This document shows, in pieces, positions 17,124-26,302 of a stretch of 64,000 bases of DNA (its first letter is position 1; the number at the start of each line of letters is the position of its first letter). Both the position numbers and the translations under genes were made by a program. Under the pieces are notes generated by a model. That model saw nothing but the letters and a program-made list of their open reading frames with translations, did not search any database and had not been told where the DNA came from. Origin of the DNA: an uncultured Dermabacteraceae bacterium (GTDB lineage: Bacteria; Actinomycetota; Actinomycetes; Actinomycetales; Dermabacteraceae); the NCBI GenBank assembly GCA_946223075.1, contig CAMILZ010000003.1, positions 1 to 64,000 of the forward strand, given 5' to 3'.

Positions 17124-17905
17124 TGGTCCTCCTTGGACTTGACGGTTGTGTAGCGTTCGATGCACGCGCCGGGGCTGTGGAAAAGGTCCGTGAGATGCCA
17201 CGCGAGGCGGTGCGGTTTTCCGACGCTTGCTCGGGGCGCATCGCCTCCCACGGTGAGCGCGGAGCGTGTCCATACAAGTTCATCGAACGCCCCATCATCG
17301 AAAAACATTCCATTGACGCGAGGGCCGCCTTCAACCTGGATTCCGCGAAAACCGCGGTCCGCGAGCGCCGAGACAATCGCACGGGCGCCATCCGCTTCGA
17401 TGATTGACTCGCGCGAAAAACCACTCGCGCACGCGACTTCGGCGCCTTGTCCGGGAGGGCACACGAGAAACGTCGGCCAAGCCTCATCGATGCTCGGCGG
17501 GATCTCGCCGCTTGTCGTAAGGATCGCGAGGGCAGGGAACTCCGCGCTGCACGGACGCAGCCTTGCGCCGCGAAGAATCTTCCGGCCCGAGGGGCGGCGA
17601 AAGTCCTCGCTTCGCACCGTGGTCGCTCCGCACACGATGATGTCGGGAAGCGCGCGAAGAACTGTGAGCGTGAAAAAATCCCACGGATTTGAGAGCGAAG
17701 CCGAGGAACCATCCTCACCGGCGATGGCCCCGTCGAGGCTCTGATTCATCATCGAGCGCACGTGGACGCGATCGGAGGGAAACGCGAGCACGCCACCGAG
17801 ACGACGCGCCCCATCATCATCGAGCGTGATGCGCTCGAATACGGGAGCGCCGCCGCCCACGAGGCGGGAGAGCGGTGCGGTCGTGTCGGGGTCGATTTTC
17901 GCCAT
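17120..17905 (-). CDS. RibD C-terminal / dihydrofolate reductase-like reductase
   Basis: A 261-residue protein of the pyrimidine-reductase (RibD-C) fold: VRSMMNQSLDGAIAGEDG near the start, PDIIVCGATTVRSEDF in the NADPH-binding region and IQVEGGPRVNGMFF near the C-terminus. Family members reduce a pteridine- or pyrimidine-type substrate with NADPH; no deaminase domain is attached, so it is unlikely to be the only riboflavin enzyme. Its start shares one base with the treZ stop (TGATG), so it is the fourth gene of the trehalose operon. Confidence 0.8.
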   Translation of the reverse strand: MAKIDPDTTAPLSRLVGGGAPVFERITLDDDGARRLGGVLAFPSDRVHVRSMMNQSLDGAIAGEDGSSASLSNPWDFFTLTVLRALPDIIVCGATTVRSEDFRRPSGRKILRGARLRPCSAEFPALAILTTSGEIPPSIDEAWPTFLVCPPGQGAEVACASGFSRESIIEADGARAIVSALADRGFRGIQVEGGPRVNGMFFDDGAFDELVWTRSALTVGGDAPRASVGKPHRLAWHLTDLFHSPGACIERYTTVKSKEDQ

Positions 17906-19686
17906 CAGGCGTCGGACCTTTCGCACACGAGCGCCCCCGCCCCGTCGAGCGTGAGTGTGCCGTCTTCCGTGATGCTTCCCTCGCCGAAGGTGGCGAGAAC
18001 GCGCACGGGAAGTCCAGCCTGCCACGTGACGCGCGCATCGCCGCGCGAGGCAAGCACGCTGATGTTCCCGCGATGCATGAGGATTGCACCCTCGGCGAGA
18101 ACTTCGACCCTGATGGAGGTAAAGTCACCGCGATGAAGTGCATCGCGCTCACGCCGCAGGGCGAGGAGCGAGCGGTAAAATTCGAGGAGTGCGGCGTGTT
18201 CGCCGCTTTGTGCTTCGTCCCAATCGAGGAAAGAAGCTTCGAACGTGGTGCGTGCCTGGGGGTCGGGAACCACATCACCCCAGCCCATGCGCGCAAACTC
18301 TTCCTTCCGACCCGTGCTCACGAGCGGGCCGATCTCGCTTCCGTGGTCGCTGAAGAACGCGAACGGTGTACTCGCGCCCCATTCCTCGCCCATGAAGAGC
18401 ATGGGTGTCGTGGCAGCCAGAAGGTAGAGCGCGGCGATCGCGGCGTGCGTACTGACGCCGATTGTTTCGGTAAGGCGGTCGCCCGCTGCCCGGTTTCCCA
18501 CCTGATCGTGGTCCTGGATGAAGGCAACGAAGGCGCGCGCGTCGAAGTGTGCGCTCGCGGGATCGATCTTGGCGCCCCAGGTTTTTTCTCTAAACGTCGA
18601 GTACGAGCCATCGTGTTCGAAGATCCGCTCGAGGGTTTTCTTGACGCCACTCGCAGCCCCAAAGTCCACGTAGTAACCGTCGCGTTCGCCGCTCGCCCAC
18701 GCGTGAAGGTGATGGTGGATATCGTCGGCCCATTGCGCGTGCATGCCAAGCCTACCGTCGGCGACCGGCGTGACCATCGCAGGATCGTTGAGGTCGGACT
18801 CGGCGATAAGCGTCAGGGGACGGCCCGCCTCATCGCTCATGCCCTGCACGGCCGTGGCAAGCTCCGCGAGGATGTGCGTGGGGGAGTCGTCGCGCAAGGC
18901 GTGCACGGCATCGAGACGGAGCCCATCGATGTGGAAATCGAGGAGCCACTGGCGCGCGTTGTCGAGGAGGAAAGCTCGCACCTCGTGCGAACCGTGAGAA
19001 TCGAGATTGACCGCGGGGCCCCACGGCGTGGAATGCGTGTCCGTGAAATAAGGGCCGAATTGCCCGAGGTAGTTGCCATCAGGACCGAGGTGGTTATAAA
19101 CGACATCGAGGATCACGGCGAGACCGCGCTCGTGCGCCGCATCAACGAAACGCGCGAACGCTTCGGGCCCGCCGTAGGCCTCGTGCGTGGCGAACAGGCC
19201 GACGCCGTCATAGCCCCAGCCGCGCTCACCCGGGAAAGCCGCGACCGGCATAACCTCAATGGCATCGATGCCGAGCGCCTTGAGGTAGTCGAGACGCGCG
19301 ATTGCCGAGTCAAAAGTACCGGCGGCACCGGTGTCGCGATCGGCCGCGAACGTGCCGACGTGCAGCTCGTAGATCGCCTTTCCTCGAACATCCATCCCCT
19401 GCCATGGGGCCTTGAACGCGAACGAGCGTGGATCGACGACCTCGCTCAAGCCGTGCACTCCGCGCGGCTGAGAGAGCGAACGCGGATCGGGGATTGGCGT
19501 TGCGGAACCATCGAGAAGGAAGCCGTAACGGTCGCCAGGTTGTGCCGACCGGTCGGGGGCATGCCACCAGCCGCCCTCGCCCTGCTGCATCGCGACTTCG
19601 CGCCGGCGCCCACCCTGCGGTTCGAGAGCGAGCTCCACCGTGCGAGCTTTTGGCGCCCACACCTCGAAGCGGGAATAATCCCTCAT
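17905..19686 (-). CDS. treZ: Malto-oligosyltrehalose trehalohydrolase
   Basis: A GH13 enzyme of 593 residues that releases trehalose from maltooligosyl-trehalose. Residues 1-100 are an N-terminal beta domain (FEVWAPKARTVELAL). The catalytic barrel shows DVVYNHLGPDGNYL, the nucleophile region DGLRLDAVHAL, acid region LIAESDLNDP and FIQDHDQVGNRA. ATG at 19686 follows the treY stop by 4 bases with AGGAAGGG upstream. It is the last step of the TreX-Y-Z route and lies in that order. Confidence 0.93.
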   Translation of the reverse strand: MRDYSRFEVWAPKARTVELALEPQGGRRREVAMQQGEGGWWHAPDRSAQPGDRYGFLLDGSATPIPDPRSLSQPRGVHGLSEVVDPRSFAFKAPWQGMDVRGKAIYELHVGTFAADRDTGAAGTFDSAIARLDYLKALGIDAIEVMPVAAFPGERGWGYDGVGLFATHEAYGGPEAFARFVDAAHERGLAVILDVVYNHLGPDGNYLGQFGPYFTDTHSTPWGPAVNLDSHGSHEVRAFLLDNARQWLLDFHIDGLRLDAVHALRDDSPTHILAELATAVQGMSDEAGRPLTLIAESDLNDPAMVTPVADGRLGMHAQWADDIHHHLHAWASGERDGYYVDFGAASGVKKTLERIFEHDGSYSTFREKTWGAKIDPASAHFDARAFVAFIQDHDQVGNRAAGDRLTETIGVSTHAAIAALYLLAATTPMLFMGEEWGASTPFAFFSDHGSEIGPLVSTGRKEEFARMGWGDVVPDPQARTTFEASFLDWDEAQSGEHAALLEFYRSLLALRRERDALHRGDFTSIRVEVLAEGAILMHRGNISVLASRGDARVTWQAGLPVRVLATFGEGSITEDGTLTLDGAGALVCERSDA

Positions 19687-19690
19687 CGGC

Positions 19691-22201
19691 TTACCCTTCC
19701 TCGTTTTCGGCCTTGTCGCGCACGAGGAGGGCGACCGGCCAGTCCGCGAGAAGCGTGCCGAGCTCGAGCGTTCCACCCTCGATTTTCTCGCCCGTAAGAG
19801 TGTTCGTGTAGTGGCCCTCGTCGAGCACGATCTTGGCGCCGTGCCAGCCCTTACCGCGGGTTTCGAGAACGTGCGGGAGCCGTGCCGCAACTGTCACCAC
19901 TTCGGCGGGCATATCCCCGTGGCCGCGCGCAAAAGCGACCGCGTGCGACGTGGTCGTGGGCAGCGGAGTATAGGTGGTGTCGGGGCCGACGAAGGCCTCT
20001 TTGTGGTCGCGCCGGACTTCGAGTGCACTATGCACGAGAAGAAGTTTCTCATCGGCGATGCCCTCGGGAGTCTCCCCGGCGAGAAGAGCCTCGAGCCTGC
20101 TCGCATGAGCGTCGTGGTCAACCGTGCGGCGGTTATCGGGGTCGACGAGGCTCAAGTCGAGCGTCTCATTACCCTGATAGACATCGGGAACGCCGGGAAT
20201 CGTGAGTTGGATCAGTTTTTGCCCGAGGATCGCCGTGCGCTGAGAATCAAACGTAAGTGTCGTCCACTCGTCAAGGATTTCGCGCACCTGGGAGCTTTCG
20301 AGAGCCCACAGCGCGAAGTCGAGCACCTCGCGCTCGTACTCCTCGTTGCCATCGACCCACGCGGTGTGCACCTTCGCTTCGCGCATCCCCTTCTCGAGGT
20401 ACCCCGTGAGACGCTCCTTCGTGAGCGGCGCGAGCCTCGAGCCGGGAAGCCTCCACATCGCCGCGAGAGTTTGCCACACGAAAAGCTCGAACTGAGGGTC
20501 GACGAGCGGTCCGCGGTGATCCGCGCTCGCGGTATGCAAGCGCGCAACGTGCTCGGCCCATTCCGACGGATATTCGGTGAGCGCCGCGAGCCGTGCCCGG
20601 ACGTCCTCGCTGCGCTTCGTATCGTGCGTCGAAAGGGTCGTCATCGACGTGGGGAACGATTCGAGCATCTGCTCGCAAAAGTCGTGAAGCGCCCCGGGGT
20701 CCACGCCGATGCGCCGAGGGTCCGACCCCACTTCGTTGACCGCGAGAAAGCGATGGTAGCGGTAGAAAGCCGTGTCCTCGAGAGACTTCGCGTGCACCGG
20801 CCCACACGTTTGCGCGAACCGCGTCACGAACTCGGAGCGCAAGGGGTCGAGGGTGCCGTCGGGCGTGAACTGGCCTTGCCCGGCCGCGAGCGCAGTCACG
20901 ACCTCGAGCGCCGCGAGGTCGTCCTCGTCGTCACCCATCTCGAGGGCTGCGCGGTCGGCAGCTTCGGCGAGCACGTTTCGTTCGGTGGCAGGAGCCTTCT
21001 CGCCGGGAACGATGTAGGCGCGGTAGCGATCCATCGCCATGAGCAGCTCGATAATGGCATGCTCGAGTTGGCGCTCGGTCGTGTCGCGCAGCATGATGTC
21101 CGCATCGCAAATGCGCTGCGCGAGGTGGACCAGACGCGTGATCTCGGCCCACAGCGAACCGCGAATGATTTCCTCGGCGCTTTCGCGCGTGATCTGCTCG
21201 AACGAGCGTGTGTCAGATGTGAAGGTGTGCCACAGGTGCGTGAGTTCCGTGGCCCCAACGGGGTCGTGGAAGACGCCCTGGATGCGCCAGAGCGCGTCGT
21301 AGCCCGTCGTGCCGGCGACCGGGAAATCTTCCGGAAGTGTCTCTTCGCTCTCGAGAATCTTCTCAATGACGGTCCAGGCTCCATCCGTCGCGCTTGCGAG
21401 GCGGCGGAGATACCCGCGAGGGTCCGCGAGGCCATCGGGGTGGTCGATCCTGTAGCCGTCGATCACGCCCTCGGACTGGAGACGCATGAGCGTCTTGTGA
21501 GTCTCGTCGAATACCGCGAGGTCCTCAACCCGGACGGCGGCGAGCGTTTCAACGTCAAAGAATCGACGGTAATTCAGCTCGTCGTTCGCGACGCGCCAAT
21601 AGGCGAGGCGATAGTGCTGGGCCTCGAGCAATTCCACGAGTGGCAGCTCTTCGGTGCCCGACGCAAGTGGAAACACATGATCGTAGTAGCGCAGAACGCT
21701 TTCGGTGCGCACTGAGCCGTCGGGCTGCGGTACTTCCGCTTCGCCCCGTTCGAGCTCGCCGTCGAGGATTGTTTTCCCGATGGGGCGACCGAGAACAGGC
21801 AGCAAAATCCCGTGCTCGGCACCCGGATCGATATCGAACCACGAGAAATAGGGGCTCTCGTGCCCATCCCGGAGAACAGCCCACAGCGCGGGGTTGTGCC
21901 AGATGGGAGCAGGGATCGTCATGTGGTTCGGCACTACGTCAACGATGAGCCCCATGCCGCGCTCGTGCAGAGCATCCGCAAAGCTGCGCAGCCCCTCCTC
22001 TCCGCCGTTATCGACGCTCACGCGCGAATGATCCACGACGTCGTATCCGTGCATCGAGCCAGGCGCGGCCTGGAGGATCGGTGAGACGAAGGCGTGAGTT
22101 ACCCCGAGTCGGTCGAGATACGGCACGAGCTTTTCCGCGTCGTGGAAGGTGAACTCGGGTGTGATCTGCAACCGGTAGGTGCTGAGAGGTGCGTTGGTCA
22201 T
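19691..22201 (-). CDS. treY: Maltooligosyl trehalose synthase
   Basis: A GH13 enzyme of 836 residues that converts the reducing-end alpha-1,4 bond of maltodextrin into a trehalose bond. It begins STYRLQITPEFTFHDAEKLV and contains VVPNHM, the nucleophile region GYRIDHPDGLADP, and STHDTKRSEDVRARL. All are typical of TreY, and the length is close to normal. AAAGGAG lies 5 bases before ATG 22201. It is 31 bases downstream of glgX and directly upstream of treZ. Confidence 0.95.
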   Translation of the reverse strand: MTNAPLSTYRLQITPEFTFHDAEKLVPYLDRLGVTHAFVSPILQAAPGSMHGYDVVDHSRVSVDNGGEEGLRSFADALHERGMGLIVDVVPNHMTIPAPIWHNPALWAVLRDGHESPYFSWFDIDPGAEHGILLPVLGRPIGKTILDGELERGEAEVPQPDGSVRTESVLRYYDHVFPLASGTEELPLVELLEAQHYRLAYWRVANDELNYRRFFDVETLAAVRVEDLAVFDETHKTLMRLQSEGVIDGYRIDHPDGLADPRGYLRRLASATDGAWTVIEKILESEETLPEDFPVAGTTGYDALWRIQGVFHDPVGATELTHLWHTFTSDTRSFEQITRESAEEIIRGSLWAEITRLVHLAQRICDADIMLRDTTERQLEHAIIELLMAMDRYRAYIVPGEKAPATERNVLAEAADRAALEMGDDEDDLAALEVVTALAAGQGQFTPDGTLDPLRSEFVTRFAQTCGPVHAKSLEDTAFYRYHRFLAVNEVGSDPRRIGVDPGALHDFCEQMLESFPTSMTTLSTHDTKRSEDVRARLAALTEYPSEWAEHVARLHTASADHRGPLVDPQFELFVWQTLAAMWRLPGSRLAPLTKERLTGYLEKGMREAKVHTAWVDGNEEYEREVLDFALWALESSQVREILDEWTTLTFDSQRTAILGQKLIQLTIPGVPDVYQGNETLDLSLVDPDNRRTVDHDAHASRLEALLAGETPEGIADEKLLLVHSALEVRRDHKEAFVGPDTTYTPLPTTTSHAVAFARGHGDMPAEVVTVAARLPHVLETRGKGWHGAKIVLDEGHYTNTLTGEKIEGGTLELGTLLADWPVALLVRDKAENEEG

Positions 22202-22232
22202 CGGCGCTCCTTTCGCTCGAAAGCGGAGTGGC

Positions 22233-24464
22233 TCAGTAGTTCTCCCAGTCGCCCTCACGGTCGTGCTCGCTCGGTGTTGCCGGAGTGAGCACCGACGTGT
22301 GCGGCGTGAGGGGAGTGGAGAGCGAGGTCGCGTCGTCGTTTTCACCCGGGGGAGTGAGGGGACCGCGACCGAGAACAAGCGTCGTGAACGCCGGGCGCGT
22401 GAGGACCTCACCGGCCTTGACGGTGTCGCCCGGTTTCAGCGTCGCGGACGTCGAAGCCGTGACGACCCACTCGGGGCCGTACTCCTCACTCGGGACGGTG
22501 AACTCCACATCGGTTTCGGAGGCGTTGAACATGAGGAGCGCTGAGTCGTCGACGATGTGCTCGCCGCGCTTGTTCGGCTCGGGGATCGCACTGCCGTTGA
22601 AGAACACGGTGAGGCACTTCGCGACCGGGTCGTTCCACTCCTCATCGCTCATGGGGGTGCCGTCAACGCCAAGCCACGCGACGTCCGGAAGGCTCGACTC
22701 CGCGCCGTCTCGGACCTCGCCGATCAGGAATCGACGTCGACGGAAGATCGGGTGGGAGCGGCGCAGCTCGATGAGCATGCGCGTGAAGTTCAGCATCTCC
22801 TGCTGGCGTGGGCTGATTTCCCAATCCATCCACGAGATTTCGTTGTCCTGGCAGTACACGTTGTTGTTGCCGTGCTGCGTGCGGCCGAGTTCATCGCCGT
22901 GGAGGATCATGGGTACGCCTTGGCTGAGCAGCAGCGTGGCCATCATGTTCTTCGTGCGCTGAAGTCGAAGATCGAGGATCGCCTCGTCATCCGTCGGCCC
23001 CTCCGCGCCCGAGTTCCACGAACGGTTATTCGATTCGCCGTCGTTTCCGCCCTCGCCGTTGTCGTCGTTGTGTCGCTCGTTGTAGCTCACGAGATCACGC
23101 ATGGTGAAGCCATCGTGCGCGGTGAGGAAGTTAACCGAGGCGATCGGGGTGCGCCCCGTGTGCTGGTACAGGTCACTCGAGCCCGCGAAGCGATTCGCGA
23201 ACTTCGCGAGCATTCCCGGCTCGCCGCGATGAAAATCGCGCATGGCATCGCGATACTTGCCGTTCCACTCGGACCATAGGGGAGGGAATCCACCGACCTG
23301 ATATCCGCCTTCGCCGAGATCCCACGGCTCCGCGATGAGCTTGACCTGCGAAATGATCGGATCCTGCTGGATGATGTCGAAGAAGCTCGAGAGTCGATCC
23401 ACTTCGTGCAGTTCGCGCGCGAGAGTGGAAGCAAGGTCGAACCGGAAGCCGTCGACGTGCATTTCGGTAATCCAGTATCGAAGCGAGTCCATGATGAGCT
23501 GCAGCACGTGTGGCGTGCGCATGCGCAGGCTATTGCCCGTTCCGGTCGTGTCGTAATAGTGCGTTGGGTCCTCATCCACGAGACGGTAGTAGTTCGCGTT
23601 GTCGATCCCGCGGAAACACAGGGTGGGGCCGAGGTGATTACCTTCGGCTGTGTGGTTGTAGACGACGTCGAGAATGACCTCGATGCCCGCCGCGTGCAGG
23701 TTCTTCACCATTTGCTTGAACTCTTGAACCTGCTGGCCCGTGTCACCCGCATACGCGTACTCGTTGTGCGGAGCGAAGAAGCCGATGGTGTTGTATCCCC
23801 AGTAGTTGCGAAGCCCACGGTCCTGGAGGTGACCGTCCTGAACAAACTGGTGAAGGGGCAGGAATTCGACGGCCGTCACGCCGAGCGACTTGAGGTAGTC
23901 GATCGCAACGGGGTGGCCCATTGCCACGTATGTTCCGCGAATGCTTTCGGGAATTTCCGGATGCGTCGCCGTGAAGCCCTTGAGGTGGGCCTCGTAAATG
24001 ATGGAGTCGTGGTACTCGTGTGCCGGCGGATGGTCGTTGCCCCAGTCGAAATAGGGGGACACCACGACCGAGTGCATCGTGTGGTCTTTTGAGTCGAGGT
24101 TGCTGAGCTGGTCCGGGTTCTCGAGGTCATAGCTGAGAAGGCTCGCGTCCGTATCGGGCATCCCCGCGATCGCACGCGCGTACGGGTCAAGCAGCAGCTT
24201 CGAGGGGTCGCATCGATGCCCTGCCGCCGGGTCGTAGGGGCCGTGCACACGGAAGCCGTAGCGTTGCCCCGGCTGAACAGCGGGGAGGTACACGTGCCAC
24301 ACGAATGCGTCGACTTCGGTCATCTCGACACGGCGTTCCGCGAGATCTTCGCCAATCAGGCACAACTCGACTTTTTCGGCAACCTCCGAATAAAGAGCGA
24401 AATTGGTGCCGCTGCCGTCGAAAGTCGCGCCGAGCGGGTAGGGGGAGCCTGGCCAAATCTGCAC
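22233..24464 (-). CDS. glgX: Glycogen debranching enzyme GlgX/TreX
   Basis: A GH13 debranching enzyme of 743 residues (CBM48 then barrel). Its start VQIWPGSPYPLGATFDG is the family N-terminus, VVYNHTAEGNHLGP and GFRFDLASTLARE hold catalytic residues, and NFLTAHDGFTMRDLVSYN and DELGRTQHGNNNVYCQDNE are classic. GTG at 24464 is chosen on family alignment, with AAGGA about 11 bases upstream; ATG at 24527 would add 21 poorly conserved residues. It trims glycogen to linear dextrins for TreY and heads the trehalose operon. Confidence 0.92.
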   Translation of the reverse strand: MQIWPGSPYPLGATFDGSGTNFALYSEVAEKVELCLIGEDLAERRVEMTEVDAFVWHVYLPAVQPGQRYGFRVHGPYDPAAGHRCDPSKLLLDPYARAIAGMPDTDASLLSYDLENPDQLSNLDSKDHTMHSVVVSPYFDWGNDHPPAHEYHDSIIYEAHLKGFTATHPEIPESIRGTYVAMGHPVAIDYLKSLGVTAVEFLPLHQFVQDGHLQDRGLRNYWGYNTIGFFAPHNEYAYAGDTGQQVQEFKQMVKNLHAAGIEVILDVVYNHTAEGNHLGPTLCFRGIDNANYYRLVDEDPTHYYDTTGTGNSLRMRTPHVLQLIMDSLRYWITEMHVDGFRFDLASTLARELHEVDRLSSFFDIIQQDPIISQVKLIAEPWDLGEGGYQVGGFPPLWSEWNGKYRDAMRDFHRGEPGMLAKFANRFAGSSDLYQHTGRTPIASVNFLTAHDGFTMRDLVSYNERHNDDNGEGGNDGESNNRSWNSGAEGPTDDEAILDLRLQRTKNMMATLLLSQGVPMILHGDELGRTQHGNNNVYCQDNEISWMDWEISPRQQEMLNFTRMLIELRRSHPIFRRRRFLIGEVRDGAESSLPDVAWLGVDGTPMSDEEWNDPVAKCLTVFFNGSAIPEPNKRGEHIVDDSALLMFNASETDVEFTVPSEEYGPEWVVTASTSATLKPGDTVKAGEVLTRPAFTTLVLGRGPLTPPGENDDATSLSTPLTPHTSVLTPATPSEHDREGDWENY

Positions 24465-24513
24465 TGTCGAAAGATTCCTTGCGCTGAGGCAGCGAGTGGC
24501 TGCACGTGAACAG

Positions 24514-24525
24514 GTCTGCGCAGAC
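24514..24525. promoter_or_regulatory. 12-bp perfect palindrome upstream of glgX
   Basis: GTCTGCGCAGAC is a perfect palindrome 50 bases upstream of the glgX GTG. Its position fits an operator for a dimeric regulator of the trehalose operon. No regulator gene lies nearby, so this is a weak call. Confidence 0.25.
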
Positions 24526-24584
24526 ATTGTGCCCCGCTGGCCTGGCAGAAAACCGAAGTGTGACGGTAGGAACACGGCATGAAA

Positions 24585-24614
24585 GAAGGCCCCGTGCATG
24601 TGCACGAGGCCTTC
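24585..24614 (-). terminator. Terminator of the minus-strand tRNA pair
   Basis: Read on the minus strand, AAGGCC and GTGCA pair with TGCAC and GGCCTT around a CAT loop, just after the tRNA-Gly 3' end, followed by CTTTC. The tail is short. It separates the tRNA unit from glgX. Confidence 0.6.
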
Positions 24615-24618
24615 TGGT

Positions 24619-24694
24619 TGGAGCGGATGACGGGACTCGAACCCGCGACCCTCACCTTGGCAAGGTGATGCTCTACCAACTGAGCCACATCCGC
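24619..24694 (-). tRNA. tRNA-Gly (GCC), copy 1
   Basis: A full cloverleaf with acceptor GCGGATG/CATCCGC, anticodon loop TTGCCAA and T-loop GGTTCGAGTCCC, with the 3' CCA encoded. Its 73-base body is identical to the plus-strand copy at 25091. It is transcribed after tRNA-Val(CAC), one base apart. Confidence 0.97.
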
Positions 24695-24695
24695 G

Positions 24696-24767
24696 TGGGC
24701 GATACTGGGATCGAACCAGTGACCTCTTCCGTGTGAAGGAAGCGCGCTACCACTACGCCAATCGCCC
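24696..24767 (-). tRNA. tRNA-Val (CAC)
   Basis: Acceptor GGGCGAT pairs with ATCGCCC, the anticodon loop is TTCACAC between CTTCC and GGAAG, and the T-arm is CTGGTTCGATCCCAG. CCA is not encoded. It leads the two-gene minus-strand tRNA unit. Confidence 0.96.
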
Positions 24768-25090
24768 GCTTGAGAGAGGGGAATTTTTCCTTTTCGCTCT
24801 CAGCGACTAGACAACACTACACCACGCAAGCGCGGCCCCAAACTTCAAAGGGGTCCTCACGCGACTTTTGTGGTGAGGCTCGCAAGTGCCCAGTGAACTC
24901 GCCGAAATGTTGTGCGCGTGAGGGGGGGGGAGCATGGAGTACGGGTCTTGCGGCGGATGCTCCTCCCCCGAAAAGGTAGCGTTGATGAAGGCACGAGGTG
25001 ATCTGGATCAAAAGCGCGCCGTTCATTTTGCGCCGGGCGCGTTCCTGACGTAACGTATCTACTCGTTGGTCCGAGCGATCGACCAAAAAT
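24768..25090. other. Spacer between divergent tRNA units
   Basis: The 323 bases carry no gene-like frame. A plus-strand promoter candidate is at 25028-25056. The minus-strand promoter should lie at about 24790-24830, but no clear hexamer pair is visible. Confidence 0.5.
25028..25056 (+). promoter_or_regulatory. Promoter for the plus-strand tRNA cluster
   Basis: TTGCGC (25028-25033) and TAACGT (25051-25056) are 17 bases apart, an ideal vegetative spacing. The predicted start near 25063 leaves a leader of about 28 bases before tRNA-Gly. Confidence 0.55.
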
Positions 25091-25163
25091 GCGGATGTGG
25101 CTCAGTTGGTAGAGCATCACCTTGCCAAGGTGAGGGTCGCGGGTTCGAGTCCCGTCATCCGCT
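25091..25163 (+). tRNA. tRNA-Gly (GCC), copy 2
   Basis: A cloverleaf identical base for base with the minus-strand copy at 24622-24694, anticodon loop TTGCCAA. CCA is not encoded here, unlike in copy 1. It is the first gene of the Gly-Cys-Val cluster. Confidence 0.97.
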
Positions 25164-25185
25164 CTGGAATCTCAGGTTTCCACGT

Positions 25186-25256
25186 GGTGGGTTGGCCGAG
25201 AGGCGAGGCAGCGGCCTGCAAAGCCGTATACACGGGTTCGAATCCCGTACCCACCT
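25186..25256 (+). tRNA. tRNA-Cys (GCA)
   Basis: Acceptor GGTGGGT/ACCCACC, anticodon loop CTGCAAA between GCGGC and GCCGT, and T-arm CGGGTTCGAATCCCG. The 3' CCA is not encoded. It lies 22 bases after tRNA-Gly. Confidence 0.96.
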
Positions 25257-25303
25257 CTCGTGTGGCTCACGACCACGCATAAAAAGACCGCACGGTCTCA
25301 TAA

Positions 25304-25377
25304 GGGCGATTGGCGCAGTTGGTTAGCGCGTTTCCTTGACACGGAAGAGGTCGCTGGTTCGAGTCCAGTATCGCCCA
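25304..25377 (+). tRNA. tRNA-Val (GAC)
   Basis: Acceptor GGGCGAT/ATCGCCC, anticodon loop TTGACAC, and T-arm CTGGTTCGAGTCCAG. It shares most of its body with the tRNA-Val(CAC) on the other strand and reads the C/U-ending valine codons. It is the last tRNA before the terminator. Confidence 0.96.
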
Positions 25378-25383
25378 CTGATG

Positions 25384-25408
25384 AAGGCGCCCCGAGGGGC
25401 GCCTTTTT
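25384..25408 (+). terminator. Intrinsic terminator after the tRNA cluster
   Basis: AAGGCGCCCC (25384-25393) pairs with GGGGCGCCTT (25396-25405), followed by a run of T up to 25408. It is a textbook rho-independent terminator. Confidence 0.9.
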
Positions 25409-25446
25409 GTTACCTTGCGTTTGTGTTCACGTGAGAAAGTGGAGGC

Positions 25447-26301
25447 ATGAGCGAAAACCACGCACTCTTTCTCGACTTCGATGGCACCCTCGCCGACCAC
25501 GGCATCGTCCCCAAAGCCCACGTCGATGCCGTGAAACGGGTGCGAGAGGCCGGTCATCTCGCCTTCCTGTGCACAGGCCGCCCCCATTCCCTCATTCCGC
25601 ACGATGTTGAGGCCGCACTCGATGGTGTGATCGGCTCCGCGGGGGCCTATGTGAAAATTGGCGACACGATTCTCGAGGATGCGCGATTCCCCGACGAGCT
25701 CGCCGAGCGCACATTGAGCGTTCTCGAGGAAGCGGGCACCTTCCCCTTCGTACTCGAGTCTCCCGAGGCAACCGTCGGAAATAGTAATGCTGAACGGTAC
25801 ATTCGCGAACGCCTCGCGCGTTCCTTCCGAAGTTCAGGGAAGCTGCCCGCAAAAGAGGAGGGGACTCTCGGTGGGGGAGCGTCGGAGCTGCTCGATGCCT
25901 TCGTACTGCGCGAAGATCTCGCAGACACCTCCTTCGCCAAGGTCGTCGCGTGGCAAATTCCCGCGAGTATCACCGAGATCGCCCGCAAGATTGGCCCCGA
26001 AGTACGCGACATGCCCTACTCGATCGGCGACGACAAAGAGACCTCCGGCGAACTTCAGCTCGCGTCGATCGACAAGATTGACGGCGTGAAGCGCGTGCTC
26101 GAGCACGTAGGTATCCCGCTCGAACGGGCCGTGGGATTTGGTGATGGCATGAACGATGTCGGGATGCTCAAAGGTGTGGGTCTGCCGGTACCGGTTGAAG
26201 GGTCCGACGCCTCCCGCGCGATCACCGATCCCGCATTTGTCATGAAGGGACCGCGTAAGGGCGGCATCGCCGATGCCATCGAAGAACTGGGGCTTGTGTG
26301 A
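25447..26301 (+). CDS. Cof-type HAD-IIB hydrolase
   Basis: A 284-residue HAD phosphatase with a type IIB cap. Motif I is FLDFDGTLADHG at residues 8-19, motif II TGRP near 43, motif III includes the Lys of SIDKIDGVKRVL, and motif IV is FGDGMNDVGML. Substrates in this family are sugar or nucleotide phosphates and cannot be predicted here. GGAGG ends only one base before ATG 25447, so it cannot act as a normal ribosome site; GAAAGT ends 6 bases before the ATG, so a leaderless start is possible. It ends one base from the convergent ldh. Confidence 0.85.
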   Translation: MSENHALFLDFDGTLADHGIVPKAHVDAVKRVREAGHLAFLCTGRPHSLIPHDVEAALDGVIGSAGAYVKIGDTILEDARFPDELAERTLSVLEEAGTFPFVLESPEATVGNSNAERYIRERLARSFRSSGKLPAKEEGTLGGGASELLDAFVLREDLADTSFAKVVAWQIPASITEIARKIGPEVRDMPYSIGDDKETSGELQLASIDKIDGVKRVLEHVGIPLERAVGFGDGMNDVGMLKGVGLPVPVEGSDASRAITDPAFVMKGPRKGGIADAIEELGLV

Positions 26302-26302
26302 G

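Noticed and set aside
17875..19797. 640-codon open frame opposite treZ
   Set aside because: An antisense shadow of treZ, as is the 634-codon frame at 19811-21715 opposite treY.
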